Source: Bubalus kerabau
Taxonomy: Eukaryota; Chordata; Mammalia; Artiodactyla; Bovidae
Length of the DNA stretch: 64,000 bases
Direction: 5' to 3'
Assembly (NCBI RefSeq): GCF_029407905.1
Contig: NC_073643.1
Coordinates: 31,896,001 to 31,960,000 of the forward strand
Shown here: one piece after another, positions 47,086 through 58,640 of the stretch
How the letters are laid out: each line of letters begins with the position of its first letter
How positions within the stretch are numbered: position 1 is the stretch's first letter
Notes under the pieces: generated by a model
Told to the model about the DNA's origin: nothing
Database searches by the model: none
What the model saw: only the letters and a program-made list of their open reading frames with translations
Position numbers and translations under genes: made by a program

Positions 47086-48350
47086 CTAGGTTGATGCAAA
47101 TGTAATTGCAGGTTCAGACTGAATTTTAAATAATCATAACTAGGCTCAAACACATCTTTCTTAATCAAAATAGGAACCATTATAGTCAACACATTTTGCT
47201 AATGAGAAATAAGTTTATTTATTGCTGTGGTGTAATAATCCATTCTTCAAGACCTGAGGAGCTCTTGGAAAGCATTTTCTACCTCCTGCTGGTTGTGGAA
47301 GCATTTTGCTGCAAAATGTTGAGGTGCTTGAAGAAGTGGTCTTTGGTGGGCGAGAGGTCAGGTGAATATGGCAGATGAGGCAAAACTTTGTAGCCCAATT
47401 CGTTCAACTTTTGAAGCATGAATTGTAGCCCAATTTGTTCAACTTTTGTGACATGCGGTCGGACATTGTGGTGGAGAAGAATTAGGCCCATTCTGTTGAC
47501 CAATACTGGCTGCAGGCATTGCAGTTTTCAGTGCCCCTCATCAATTTGCTGAACATACTTCTCAGCTCTAATGGTTTCACTGGAATTCAGAAAGCTGTAA
47601 TGGATCAGACAGGCAACAGACCACCTAACAGTGACCATGATCTCTCTTCAGTACAAGTTTGGCTTTGGAGCTTTGTCTCAGTCCATCTAATGAGCTGGTT
47701 GTTGCCAGTTTTCGTATAAAATCCACTTTTTGTCACTTGTCACAATCCAATCAAGAAATGTTTCATTGTTGTTGCGTAGAATAAAAGAAGACTACACTTC
47801 AGAACAGTGATTATTTTTGGTGGTCAGCTCATGAGACACCCACTTATTGAGCTGTTTCACCTTTCCAGTTTGCTTCAAATGCTGAATGACCATAGAATGG
47901 TTGACGTTGAGTTCTTCGGCAACTTTTCGTATAGTTGTAAGAGGATCAGCTAATATAAGATGATAGCTCTCAGTTAGTGGTTGTCAACTTCTGATGGCCA
48001 TCCACTGCACTCCTTATCGTCAAGGCTCTTGTCTCCTTTGTGAAACTTTTGAATCACCACTGCACTGTATGTTCATTTACAGTTCCTGGGCCAAATGTGT
48101 TGTTGATGTTGGGCGTTGTCTCTGCTGCTTGACCTATTTTGAACTTGAAAAAGAAAATTGTTCGAATTTACATTTTGTCTAACATCATTTCCATAGTCTA
48201 AAATAAATATAAACCAGTAATCATTAGCAAAAAAAAGCAAGAAATACCCATTAAAATGATGTATAATATAACTACATTTATTTAAGAATGTATTCCAATA
48301 TCAAACAGTAAAGTTCAACAATGCAAAACTGCAATTATTTCTTCTCATCA
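47086..48350 (-). mobile_element. Mariner DNA transposon, nearly full length (about 1.26 kb)
   Basis: Terminal repeats: 'ctaggttgatgcaaatgtaa' at the left and the inverted 'atgcaaaactgcaattattt' at the right, both of the type seen in Hsmar1-like mariners. TA dinucleotides stand at 47084-47085 and 48351-48352, the expected TA target duplication. The transposase reads on the minus strand. Length is close to the standard 1.28 kb of this group. Ruminant genomes are known to carry mariners of the cecropia group, so this is probably one of those. Confidence 0.88.
47206..48180 (-). pseudogene. Mariner transposase, decayed (DD34D family)
   Basis: This was the cut-and-paste transposase. The best piece is 47503-47279: it has LHHNVRPH (47453-47473), where the second catalytic Asp of the usual HDN motif has been lost, and YSPDLSPTKDHFF (47330-47368), the third-acidic-residue region, with PTDYH changed to PTKDH. 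Between them a 35-bp tandem duplication (copies from about 47388 and 47423) adds an out-of-frame copy. The N-terminal helix-turn-helix part lies towards 48180, with no long open frame left. It is inactive. Confidence 0.85.
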
Positions 48351-48437
48351 TATCCTGTTGCCTACTTCTTCTTAAGGTACTGAGCTGGAGGGGTTGTCTC
48401 TTTTTAAAAAAATGGACTTCAGCATATGTGAGGTGTC

Positions 48438-48567
48438 TGCCTGCGTGTGCACTCAGTTGCTTCAGTCACATCAGACGCTCTGTGACCTCATGTACCATTG
48501 CCCGCCAGGCTCCTCTCTCCATGGGATTGTACCATCATGAATACTGAAATGGGTTGCCATTTATGTT
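48438..48567 (-). mobile_element. Bov-A SINE monomer, antisense
   Basis: 'gcactcagttgcttcagtca', 'ccgccaggctcctctctcca' and 'atactgaaatgggttgccat' are the antisense body. Flanked by TGAGGTGTC at 48429-48437 and 48568-48576. Confidence 0.88.
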
Positions 48568-48577
48568 TGAGGTGTCA

Positions 48578-48945
48578 GTCCAGTTCAGTTGCTCAGTCGT
48601 GCCCTACTATTTGCAACCCCAAGGACTGCAGCACGCCAGGCCTCCCTGTCTATCACCAACTCCCGGAGTTTACTCAAACTCATGTCCATTGAGTTGGTGA
48701 TGTCATCCAACCATCTCATCCTCTGTCGTCCCCTTCTCCCCCTGCCTTCAGTCTTTCCCAGCATCAAGGTCTTTTCAAATGCATCAGTTCTTTCCATCAG
48801 GTGGCCAAAGTGTCGAAGTTTCAGCTTCAGCATCAGTCCTTCCAGTGAACACCCAGGACTGATCTCCTTTAGGATGGACTGGTTGAATGTCCTTGCAGTC
48901 CAAGGGACTCTTAAGAGTCTTCTCCAACACCAGCACTCAAATGAT
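48578..48945 (-). mobile_element. BovB LINE 3' fragment, antisense
   Basis: The BovB 3' end 'ccagttcagttgctcagtcg' through 'gagtcttctccaacaccag'. Only the last roughly 370 bp. It encodes the remains of the C-terminal region (RMRWLDDITNSMDMSLSKL on the minus strand) but no catalytic part. Confidence 0.93.
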
Positions 48946-50074
48946 CCTAACATAATTAGAAGGGTTGAAATGGAATTGGAAAGAGAATAACTATGTAGTT
49001 CAGTGTCACTTGTTGTAATGTCTGTACTACCCACAGTCATCAGAGTGGTTTAAGTCCCGAACTTCAGGGAGTATTGCCTTGTGTCTTGGTTCTACCCAGT
49101 TCTTCTAACCATCACCCAGATAACATCAAGGGAAAGATACAGATAGCACCAGAGTGAAATGAAAGGCAGGGAAAGGGAGAGAGTTTGACAGTATAGCTGG
49201 AAACAGTCAGAATTCATGATGAGAGAGGAGGGGATGAGAGAATGACTTTTTGGATAAGGGATCAAATATCTGAAAGAGGAAAAGAAGAACTTCTTAGACC
49301 AGAAGTTGATAAGAATTTGAATATTTTGCCAGCCAGTCCATCACCCTCTCTCATCTTGCTGGCAGTGTCACGTGATGGAATGGTATGGGATTTTGTGTTT
49401 TACCCACTCATCTCCCAGGAGGAGTGTTTTGTGTTTGTGTGTCATGTTGTTCTATTCCAGGAGTGTCTGATGTTAGCATTTCATCTCCCTTGCAAAAAGG
49501 AACAAGGGAAGTTGGTGACCCAGGATAATATTTCTTTATTCAACACTTTCTATTCTTTTGTGTTGGCTCATTGAGTGATAAACTTTAAATACAAGCTTTT
49601 TATTTTCTTGGCCTGTATTGATTCTGTTTTGAATATGACTTGCACAGGAATCCTGGACGTATTTCTTGACAAAATTCCGTATTAAAAAAAACTAGAACTA
49701 GTGTGACTTCGACTCATAACTTGTGATAAACATCTCAAAGGTACAAGAATTTAGGTCATAACCGTATTGGACTATTTTGCCTTCTATTGTGATAGATAAA
49801 CCCACCAAATTCTGGGGAAGCATTTTTATATAGCATTCATAGAGTGATGATCATTACTACTATAACCTGAAAAGCAATCAGTGTTAATGTTACCAGCGAA
49901 AGAATGATTTCTATTTCAAAACAAACTTCTTAAAACACAGTTGTTTTTTCAAGTTGCTTTACTTTCCAGGATCAACATGAACCAGGAAACCTTATACAGG
50001 CCTATTACCTGATATGTTCTTCAGTGTGGTAGTAGAGCTGTTAAGTAATTACTCAAGTTGGGAAAAGAGATCTG
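48946..50074. other. Unique non-coding sequence
   Basis: No gene recognised. The 110-codon + frame at 49242-49574 has no domain. Confidence 0.5.
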
Positions 50075-50195
50075 GTTTCAGATTCTGGCTAAGCTACTTA
50101 GTAACTGTGTGACCTTCAAAAAGTTTTTCTAAGCCTCAATTTTCTCATTTGAAGATGCAGGTGAAAAGTCACCTACCTCACTTCAGGAATTGAAC
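50075..50195 (+). mobile_element. MIR SINE fragment
   Basis: 'agattctggctaagctactt', 'agtaactgtgtgaccttcaa', 'ctaagcctcaattttctcat' follow MIR core order. Confidence 0.75.
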
Positions 50196-51397
50196 ATATT
50201 CTATCTAGTTTATCAGATGCTTTGGGGTTGAATGGGCTTATGCAAAAACAGTTTTGCATAAAACTTGCAAAAAAAGGCAATGCATAGTATGTAAGAATAA
50301 TATTTCCTTTATGTGATATTTATTTGCCTAATTAGGTAAAAGTAGTTCTGATTATTGTTCTGTTTGGATGCCTCAGTTGAAGTTAAATAGTAGAAGATAT
50401 TTAAATCTAGGAGTCAGAAGTGCTTTAAATATCCATCTCACCTTTCTGCATTTTTGATGTCTAGTTTAAAATTATTTTCTCTTCTCTAAAAGGACAGTAG
50501 GTGTCAAGTCCATATGGGTCAGAATTTGGGTTCCTTCACATCAGTGATTGTGGCCCACTGAAATCTTGTTGCTTAAATCCAGGAAATGTTGACTCGCACA
50601 TTTTAACACTTTAACATCAGTTCAGTTGTTCCTGCTTACCCATTCACCATTTCGTTTTTAACTCCAGTTTTTATTAATTTTGAGAATGAAAAAGGATGAA
50701 GCATCTATTCTGCATTTCAGTCAGTTTCAAGTTTCTGTAGGTTAAAGATGAATAAATACAACAGATAGCATTAGGTCCTTCTCTGTCTTCCCTTCTTTTG
50801 CTAGCTGTCACCTTTTTTCAGTTTTTTGCATCAGCTTCTACATCTGGAAGGATGTATGTGACCTGGAAAAGTCTTCCTCCAGCCCCATGGTTCTCAGCTT
50901 CTGTCTGGGCAGTGAAAGAGGCTCATAGCACAATGCCATTGAAGGACACTAAGAATTCATTTATATAAAGTTGGAAGTTGCAGATGGTGGTATGGTTTTT
51001 CTTGGGTTCTATTTCAGAGTAAAGCAAATTCTAGACGTAACCCTTTAATGCTGTTTTGGGTTCAGAGGATCCCAAGCTCCAGATTTGTTGTTGTTTTTCC
51101 AAGTGGCTAAGCCAACAATTCAAATCAAAACTTCATTCCTAACTTGGATCATTATATAATACCTCATACTATTAATTGGGAATATGTTAACCAGAATGCC
51201 TGGTAATTTTTAAGATGCCAGTCACAACTGTAAGTACAAAGATGAATGTATTATTCAAATACTGTATGTGAATTGATTAGGTGGGGCCCAGGGACATATT
51301 TATCCCATTCCAAGGAGAACAAATTATTCTAGTACTGTAGCTTTTGGGAACTCAGCCATACCGGTTAGCTGCCTCTGGGCCTCACTTTACTTCTCTA
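50196..51397. other. Unique non-coding sequence
   Basis: No gene or clear repeat recognised. Confidence 0.5.
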
Positions 51398-52736
51398 TCA
51401 GTTCAGTTCAGTTCAGTCGCTCATTCGTGTCCAACTCTTTGCAACCCCATGGACTGCAGCACGCCAGGCCTCCCTGTCCATCACTAACTCCCGGAGTTTA
51501 CTAAGACTTGTGTCCATTGAGTCGGTGATGCCATCCAACCATCTCATCCTCTGTCATCCCCTTCTCCTCCTGACTTCAATCTTACCCAGCATCAGGGTGT
51601 TTTCCAGTGAGTCAGTTCTTCGTATCAGTTGGCCAAAGTATTGGCATATCAGCTTCAACATCAGTCCTTCCAGTGAACACCCGGGACTGATCTCCTTTAG
51701 GATGGACTGGTTGGATCTCCTTGCAGTCCAAGGAACTCTCAAGAGTCTTCTCCAACACCACAGTTCAAAAGCATCAATTCTTCAATGCTCAGCTTTCTTT
51801 ATAGTCCAACTCTCACATCCATACATGACTACTGGAAAAACCATAGCCTTGACTAGATGGACCTTTGTTGACAATGTAATGTCTCTGCTTTTTAACTTGC
51901 TGTTTAGGTTGGTCATAACTTTCCTTCCAAGGAGTAAGCGTTTTTTTATTTCATGGCTGCAGTCACCATCTCCAGTGATTCTGGAGCCCAAGAAAATAAA
52001 GTCTGACACTGTTTCCACTGTTTCCCCATCTATTTTCCACGAAGTGATGGGACCAGATGCCATGATCTTCGTTTTCTGAATGTTGAGCTTTAAGCCAACT
52101 TTTTGACTCTCCACTTTCACCTTCAAAGAGGCTCTTTAGTTCTTCTTCACTTTCTGCCATAAGGGTGGTGTCACCTGCGTATCTGAGGTTATTGATATTT
52201 CTCCCAGCAATCTTGATTTCAGCCTGTGCTTCCTCCAGCCCAGCTTATATGTACTTATATGTACTTATATGTACTCTGCATATAAGGTAAATAAGCAGGG
52301 TGACAATATACAGCCTTGACGAACTCCTTTTCCTATTTGGAACCAGTCTGTTGTTCCATGTCCAGTTCTAACTGTTGCTTCCTGACCTACATTTAGGTTT
52401 CTCAGGAGGCAGGTCAGGTGGTCTGGTATCCCCATCTCTTTCAGAATTTTCCACAGTTTATTGTGATCCACACAGTCAAAGGTTTTGGCATAGTCAATAA
52501 AGCAGAAATAGTTGTTTTTTCTGGAACTCTCTTGCTTTTTCCATGATCCAGTGGATGTTGGCTATTTGATCTCTGGTTCCTCTGCCTTTTCTAAAACCAG
52601 CTTGAATATCTGGAAGTTCACGGTTCACATACTGTTGAAGCCTGGCTTGGAGAATTTTGAGCATTACTTTACTACCGTGTGAGATGAGTGCAATTGTGTG
52701 GTAGTCTGAGCATTCTTTGGCATTGCCTTTCTTTGG
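51398..52736 (-). mobile_element. BovB LINE, 5'-truncated, antisense
   Basis: It opens with a (ttcag)n tail and the BovB terminus 'cagtcgctcattcgtgtcca' and runs 1.34 kb to 'gcctttctttggga', where an L1-like sequence takes over. It ends at about the PKKGNAKEC codons, so it lacks the endonuclease and finger regions. Confidence 0.95.
51554..52720 (-). pseudogene. BovB reverse transcriptase fragment with mutated catalytic site
   Basis: Read from 52720 down: KKGNAKECSDYHTIALISHG and GFRKGRGTRDQ; then 52471-52265 with VRQGCILSPCLFTLY; then the catalytic motif at 52170-52181, which reads YAGD in place of YADD (first catalytic Asp to Gly); then 52126-51782 with VMYGCESWTIKKAEH. A 10-bp unit, CTTATATGTA, is present three times in a row at 52244-52273, replacing codons after the CLFTLYAEY region. 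Frames are broken at several points. Confidence 0.92.
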
Positions 52737-53115
52737 GAATTTTGTAACTAGAAATATGTTCTGACCACGTCCATCTTCTTCCCCCTTCCCCCACCTACTA
52801 CCCACCTTCTCACCTCTGCTGACCACAAATCTCATATTTTTATCTATGAATTTTGTTTTTGGGATCTAATTGATGAACAATACTACACATTACTTACTGA
52901 TGCACAACATAGTAATTGGATAATTCTATATATACCTTACAAAATGATCACCATGATAAGTCTAGTTACCATCTGTCACCATACAGAGATATTACATTAT
53001 TACTGACTATTTTTGGCACACTGTACATTGCATATCTGTGACTCATTTGTTTTGTAACTGGAAGTTTGTACCTCTTTATCTCCCTCCCCCATTTCACTCA
53101 TCCCTTCACCCCCTC
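52737..53115 (-). mobile_element. L1 LINE 3' region fragments, antisense
   Basis: 'gctgaccacaaatctcatat' and 'aaatgatcaccatgataagt', 'cttgttttgtaactggaagt'-like text near 53049 and 'tttcactcatcccttcaccc' follow antisense L1 3' order. The phrase around 'ttttgtaactagaaatatg' (52740) is repeated in diverged form at 53053, so two L1 pieces may be joined here. Confidence 0.65.
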
Positions 53116-53989
53116 TGCTCTAAAATAGAAAACATAAGTTCATTTTGAAAGTTAATATTCCAGTGCCCACCAGGTAATGTAAATTTTAAGGATAATTTTA
53201 CAAATTCTGCTTCACTACTGCGACCTTCCAGCTTTGTTTTTATCAGTAGCGAGAGCAAGTGATTTCTTCATCTTTGTCCTTTTAATATCATTTTATTATT
53301 TCCACGTGTGAAATCAGAGTATTTTAGTTGGATAAACCATTTAATTTCCTCATCATGCTTCTGTCTAGAATGTCTCCTTGTGCTTTTTATTCTTTACTTG
53401 GGGAGATATCCAAGTTCTCAGATATAGAACATTTAGGACCTAATTTTAATGTGATAAGCTGAGAATTCACTCGAAGGTGGCTTGTAGTTACTTCTGTCTA
53501 GATTTTCCTATCTCCCAGGGTGAGATATGCTATACAAAAATGTGAAAATGAGACCAAAAGCAAGTGTATGCATCATCACGTGACACTGAAATCACCTACC
53601 GTTTTTTCCCCATATCACACTGTTTAGTCTTGTCTGGATTCCAGCTGTTTCTTTACTTGAGGCCAGCTTGTTGTGTCTTCCTTTGAATTTATCTGAGGAG
53701 AAGAATTGAGAGAAACCTTTACAATTTCCTTCTCAGAAAGGACCCCTGACTTGTTTCCACTTATCTGCAGATATCAGTGAGCTCTTTTTTTGTGTGTGTG
53801 AACACATTTAGAGGTAATGGGTTTTGCCTTGATCTGATAACTGATGGAATCTTCTCTCCTCCTCAAGGCAGTTCTGGTTTAACTTCTGTGGGGATTTGAC
53901 TCTTGACGTGGCTTGGGATATTCTCAGTCTGATTAGCAAGGATGTTAGCTTTCCTTCAAGTGAAGGACCAGGTAGTCTTTTATTGTTCA
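53116..53989. other. Unique non-coding sequence
   Basis: No gene or clear repeat recognised. Confidence 0.5.
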
Positions 53990-54327
53990 ACATTTTAATC
54001 TTTGGGTATGAACAGAAACAGACTCACAGACATAGAACACAAATTTATGGTCACCAAACAGAAGAATGCATGAGGGGATAAATGAGGATCTTGAGATTAG
54101 CAGATACAAACTGCTGCATCCTAAATAAATAAACAGTACTGTCTGACTATATGGCACAGGGAACTTAATTCACTATCCTGTAATAAACCATAGTAGAAGA
54201 GAATATGAAAATATGTCCTTCTAATACATGTGTGTGTGTGTGTGTGTATAATCATTGGATCACTTTGCTGACACCAGAAACTAACACAACATTTTAAATT
54301 AACTATACATCAATTAAAAAAAAAAAA
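53990..54327 (+). mobile_element. L1 LINE 3' UTR, sense
   Basis: 'gaacagaaacagactcacag', 'atggcacagggaacttaatt', 'cactttgctgacaccagaaa' and 'ctaacacaacattttaaatt' with an A12 tail at 54316-54327. This is the same family as 41.74 kb. It contains the usual internal (GT)n at 54229-54247. Confidence 0.9.
54229..54247. repeat. (GT)n microsatellite inside L1 3' UTR
   Basis: About nine GT units. It occupies the position where this L1 3' UTR normally carries a TA/TG tract. Confidence 0.9.
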
Positions 54328-55159
54328 TGACTGGTACACACAGGGAGAAATCAGAGTAAAAATTAATGAAGCCAACTTTGATACAATTGCCTCTGTGTTC
54401 AAGAAGTGCAGGGAGTTTACTATTTTATTTGTCCAGGATGTTGTTTACTATCTCTTGCTCTTGAATATTGGCAAGTAGATAATTGTATCATCAGGTTATG
54501 ATACTTGAGGACAATGCTGTGACTTGGGTCATTGCACAGTAATAACTTGTCAGCTTTTTGCTCCTTGTTGTCCTTTGGGGGTTCAGATCCTCCCGAAGTT
54601 CGTTTTCTGACTTGTGTATGTGGCATAGAATGAGCATACTCAATAAAATGCTTCCACAAGAGACTCTTAATAGTATATGTACAAAATACTTCTGTGCTTT
54701 AGTGGAAGTTACTCCATTATGACCCTTTTTGCATGCTCCCTGCTGAGAAAACACTCTAGAAACGGATGTCAACCAGGGGAGATTCATTCATTCCATACGT
54801 TTTCTAATTTCCAAAAATGTACACCGTCAATATTTTTTCTTAATTGAACAGTTTGTTGAACAGACGGGTGCTTTAATTATGGTGGTCTAAATTTACACAC
54901 ATTGCAGTGGTATTTTGCTACATTAATTACCTTACTTGTCAAGAGTAACAGGTAATTACTACATCAACTCACCCTCCTGCAGTACATGGAAACATAACTT
55001 TATTTGAACAGATACAGTACACCAGATTATAGCCACCCCACACCCTAGGTTGTGATAAGAGATAGCCGCGCTCACAGTATTTGTTTTACCATGAGGAAGG
55101 GAGAGAGGTGAGCTGACCCTTTTCCTCGTGTGTGTCCACCTAAGATGGAAACCCAGAAA
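54328..55159. other. Unique non-coding sequence
   Basis: No gene or clear repeat recognised. Confidence 0.5.
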
Positions 55160-55325
55160 CTATGTCACGGATTCAAAGAATCTGGACTGGAAGGAACCTT
55201 TGGAATAATTGAATTCATTAAATCTTCTCCTTGAAATGTGTTTCAGAGAGCGACTTTTCTAAGTATGCACAAGAAGTAAAATTAGTGTCCAGTCCAGAAT
55301 TGGCACTGATTTCTCCCCACCAGGC
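55160..55325 (-). mobile_element. MIR-type SINE remnant, antisense
   Basis: 'tctggactggaaggaacctt', 'gcacaagaagtaaaattagt', 'gtccagtccagaattggcac' resemble antisense MIR/THER-type sequence ('ctggaagggacct..' then 'gattc..'). Diverged. Confidence 0.4.
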
Positions 55326-56209
55326 TGCTAAAAAGCTTAGAAATGTGAACGACTTTTAAAAAATAATTCTAGAAAAATCATTTGGTATAAGGCATTTTGA
55401 ATATTTGTTCACTTCATGTCTCTCATTTGAACTTCTCACCGTTGCTTTGGCTGCCTCGTGAAGAGTATTTATCCTGTATTCTGTTGAACTGCCAGGTACA
55501 ACTCATGTCATTTGATTTCCTCTTCAGTGTATGGGTGTCAGCTTTTATGACAAGTTGTGTTAAAGTTCTAGTTTAACATTTTTTTCTTTTGTAAAGGTGT
55601 GAATATTTTTGAGCATATAGGATGCCCTTAGCAAAAATGCAGCATTACCTCTCTTGGTTGCCATGGCATAGAAAGAAACGATTGTGTTAGCTTTTAGGTG
55701 TGGCACGGAATATACTCTGACATAATAGAGGCGGTCTGTCTTGAAAGGCTTTGTCCCCTTTTTAGTCAAACACCTGTGACAAAATTACGAACTGTGGTTA
55801 ACATACACCACTTACAAGTGGTTTTTCAGCGGCAACCAGGGTAGAGGAGCTCAGCTTGCAAAGGACTTTCTTTCCCTTTGCGCCTGGCAGTGGAAGTGGG
55901 CTGGCATTAGAAGGAAGCTCGGGATGTCTAAGGGTTATGGACACAGACTTGCAGACGTGACGGGGGTGGTTTGTAGATGATAGAGGGGGCCTCTTGGGGG
56001 ATTTGAGATGTGCAACCAAGCATCTCCCCAGCCTTTGACCCACTTCAGTTTCCCAGGCCTGAAATTGTGAAACAGATACCTCATTCTTAAAATTGTAGTC
56101 TTTTCATGAGCCATTACACATCTCCCTGGGCTCTGGAACTTGTGATATTATAGTCTATGGTTATTGAGTTTTTCCTTAGTTTTTTTTTAATTAAAAGATT
56201 GCTTAGGCT
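55326..56209. other. Unique non-coding sequence
   Basis: No gene recognised. The minus frame at 55798-56043 has no domain. Confidence 0.5.
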
Positions 56210-56770
56210 AATTATTATAATTTAGTCATTCGTGCATCCAGCAAATGTCTCTCGAATGTCTGCTGTGTGACAGTCATTGTGCTGCATGTGGCAGGGGAGG
56301 GGCACTGAGTGAGGAAGCAAGTAGAACAGATCCTTGCTCTCATGGAGTTTGCCTTCCAGTAGAGGAAGCAGAGAGAGTCAGTACTGCAGTGCAGTGGAGG
56401 GGCAGTGTATTTACGTAGAATAAAAGTACGTAAAGGAAACAGTATATACATCCTGTACCTTGATAGGGTCATTTAAGACAGTCTAATCAGAGAAGGTGGC
56501 ATCAAAGAGATAGTATCTAATTTAAGTTATAAAGGTTAAAAATGTCCTCTGTATACAAAGAGCTAAAGGAAGAACATTTTAGGCAGAGAGAAAGGTGAGG
56601 GCTAAGCCTCAAGAGTTAGTAGTAAGAGCAGATATGGGAACAGAAAGCCATTAGTAAGAATGGGGGTGAGGGATGGGGATGGTATGGGAGAAGTTGGAGG
56701 GGGACGTTGGGCCCTGCATGACAGGGCAAAGGGCTGGGTCTTATTTGAGACTGATGCAAAGTCCTCCAAG
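56210..56770 (-). mobile_element. L2 LINE 3' region, antisense
   Basis: 'agcaaatgtctctcgaatgt', 'tgctctcatggagtttgcct', 'agaacattttaggcagagag' and 'ttgggccctgcatgacaggg' give about 560 bp in antisense L2 order. Confidence 0.8.
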
Positions 56771-57043
56771 ACAGCCACTTCCAATTCAGGGTGCAGAACA
56801 TACCACATAGGTGACTCCGGGGGACGGGATTGCAGAGCTTCAGGTATTTTCCGCAGAGTAGCCTTCTTTGGGAGAGAGGCTATGGCCTTGGTCCCTAGGG
56901 ATTGTGCATGGAGCCCTAGAAGAGGCCCTACCTAAAACAGGCTCGGCTGGTCCTTGTTAGGAGAAGAGCATCTTCCTCCTGGGCTGGCATCCGGATGCAG
57001 GTGGACAAGGAAGTCCTCCAACTTCACCTGCGGTGGCTGAACC
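56771..57043. other. Short unique stretch, slightly GC-richer
   Basis: No gene or repeat recognised. It has fewer A/T runs than its neighbours but is not a CpG island. Confidence 0.45.
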
Positions 57044-57190
57044 TGCAGCAGCTTCACCTGGGAACAGAACTGTGAGTTTTCTGGCCTTACCACAGTCTTA
57101 GTGAATCAGAAACTCTGGGTTAGGACCCAACAGTGCTGCTTTAATGAACTTTTTGGGTGACCGTGATGAACATGCAAGTTTGAAAGCCCC
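57044..57190 (+). mobile_element. MER20-type element, partial
   Basis: 'cagcagcttcacctgggaac', 'gaatcagaaactctgggtta' and 'gcaagtttgaaagcccct' match MER20 order. The left end is missing. Confidence 0.65.
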
Positions 57191-57799
57191 TCTTTATAAG
57201 ATATATTAGTGCCGCCGGAAAGAACTTAACAGTTCTCCAGACTCACTATTCTCAGTCTGCAGATGAGGGGACCCAGTTAAAGACAAGAACTTAGTGGTGA
57301 TCCTGTGCTGATGAGAACCTGGCTTTCTTGATATTATTCTAAGTGCTCTTTATTCTTGGGTTTATGGATTTAAAGGATAAACAAAGCCCACTTTGGTTTT
57401 CTTGAGGGATCATTGTGATATTTATAAAACGGAGGAGACAGATGGATATTTAATAAGGAATAGTGCTGTGGTCTGTGAACTGAGGCTGCCTCATTTCTCC
57501 TAATACTATTTTCTCAGATAATTTAGAAAAGCAGTTTTAGTGTGAATAACCTGCTTCTGTCTCCCTGTCAGTGGTAGAAAAACAAGTGTTTTGTCTTAAG
57601 TTACACCACTGAGACACTTAGCAAAGTGTAATTGCATTCTTTTATTTCTGTAATACTCAGTGTAGTTGGCCTTGTTTTTGGATTGGAAGTCCTGGTACTC
57701 CCAAGTTATATTTATAAAGTCATGGTATAAGGCAGAAGGTGGATTATTTTAAGGCCTGGTGTTAGTGCTTTCTCGTTTCTGTTTTGACCAAGAGAATCA
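57191..57799. other. Unique non-coding sequence
   Basis: No gene or clear repeat recognised. Confidence 0.5.
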
Positions 57800-58070
57800 T
57801 AGGATTGCCCTCTTCCCTGGCTAAGTCCTGTTCACCTTTGATGTCTTAGGCTTCCAGACCATTTGTGACGTGCAGCCTTTTCTGACCTCTTGTGCTTAGG
57901 TCACATCTCTCTGTTGATATTTTCCACTTGCTTGAATTGTTTCCTGGTAGACTGTGGCCCTCATCAGGGCAGAGACCTCAGTGGTCACAATTTGAAGCTA
58001 TACTCAGCTTTGAACACAGTGTCTGGCCCAGGGTAATTACAGAAAAAGTTAACCATCACATGAATGCTTG
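57800..58070 (+). mobile_element. L2 LINE 3' end, sense
   Basis: 'ttcacctttgatgtcttagg', 'gcagccttttctgacctctt', 'ttcctggtagactgtggccc' and 'acacagtgtctggcccaggg' follow the L2 3' order. Confidence 0.75.
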
Positions 58071-58254
58071 CCCTCTTAATTGATTCATCATTTGTTACTC
58101 TCTTAACAAAACCCAGTTCTAGGAAGACACAGCGATAGATTTTCTAAAAGGAGAATACACAGAATATTAAGACATGGTCCCATGGTGGAGACAAAGCCAA
58201 AAGTAAGTATGTATTCAAGGAAATCCTAATGAGGGCTATAATAAGGTGTGAAGT

Positions 58255-58640
58255 ACATTAGTCAGGATGTGTCGTGCTAGCTGCCATGACTAACAGCCCA
58301 CAGATTTTGGAAGCTTACCATAATAAAGATGTATGTCATGGTCTCTCATGTCTGTGTGTGCCCACAGAACTGTCTCCATCCTCTCCTTGCCATGAGAACA
58401 TGGGCTCTCCATGGTCTTAGAGGAAGAACAGGGAACATGGTTGTTGTTTTTTTTCTGGGCAGGGGGTCAGGCTTAGAAGTGGTGTGCCTTTCTTTTGCTC
58501 CATCCAATGGACAAGAAATCAGACACTTGGTCCCAACGTAAGAGTCAGGAAAACAGGGCAACATAATCTTCATGTGTGCCCATGAAGAGGAAACTGAAAT
58601 GGCACTGGTTATTATGTGATAATGCCAAGCATCATGTTAC
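58255..58640. mobile_element. Possible old MaLR-type LTR relic
   Basis: 'cattagtcaggatgtgtcgt', 'gctagctgccatgactaaca' and 'ggaagcttaccataataaag' recall a decayed ERVL/MaLR-like LTR end, but I cannot fix the family or limits. No viral genes are present. Confidence 0.35.

Noticed and set aside
48585..49040. 151-codon minus-strand open frame
   Set aside because: BovB C-terminal remnant fused by chance to upstream unique sequence.
51510..52079. 189-codon plus-strand open frame, the longest on that strand
   Set aside because: It is the antisense reading of BovB reverse transcriptase. The same antisense openness is seen in the other BovB copies, so it is a family property and not a gene.
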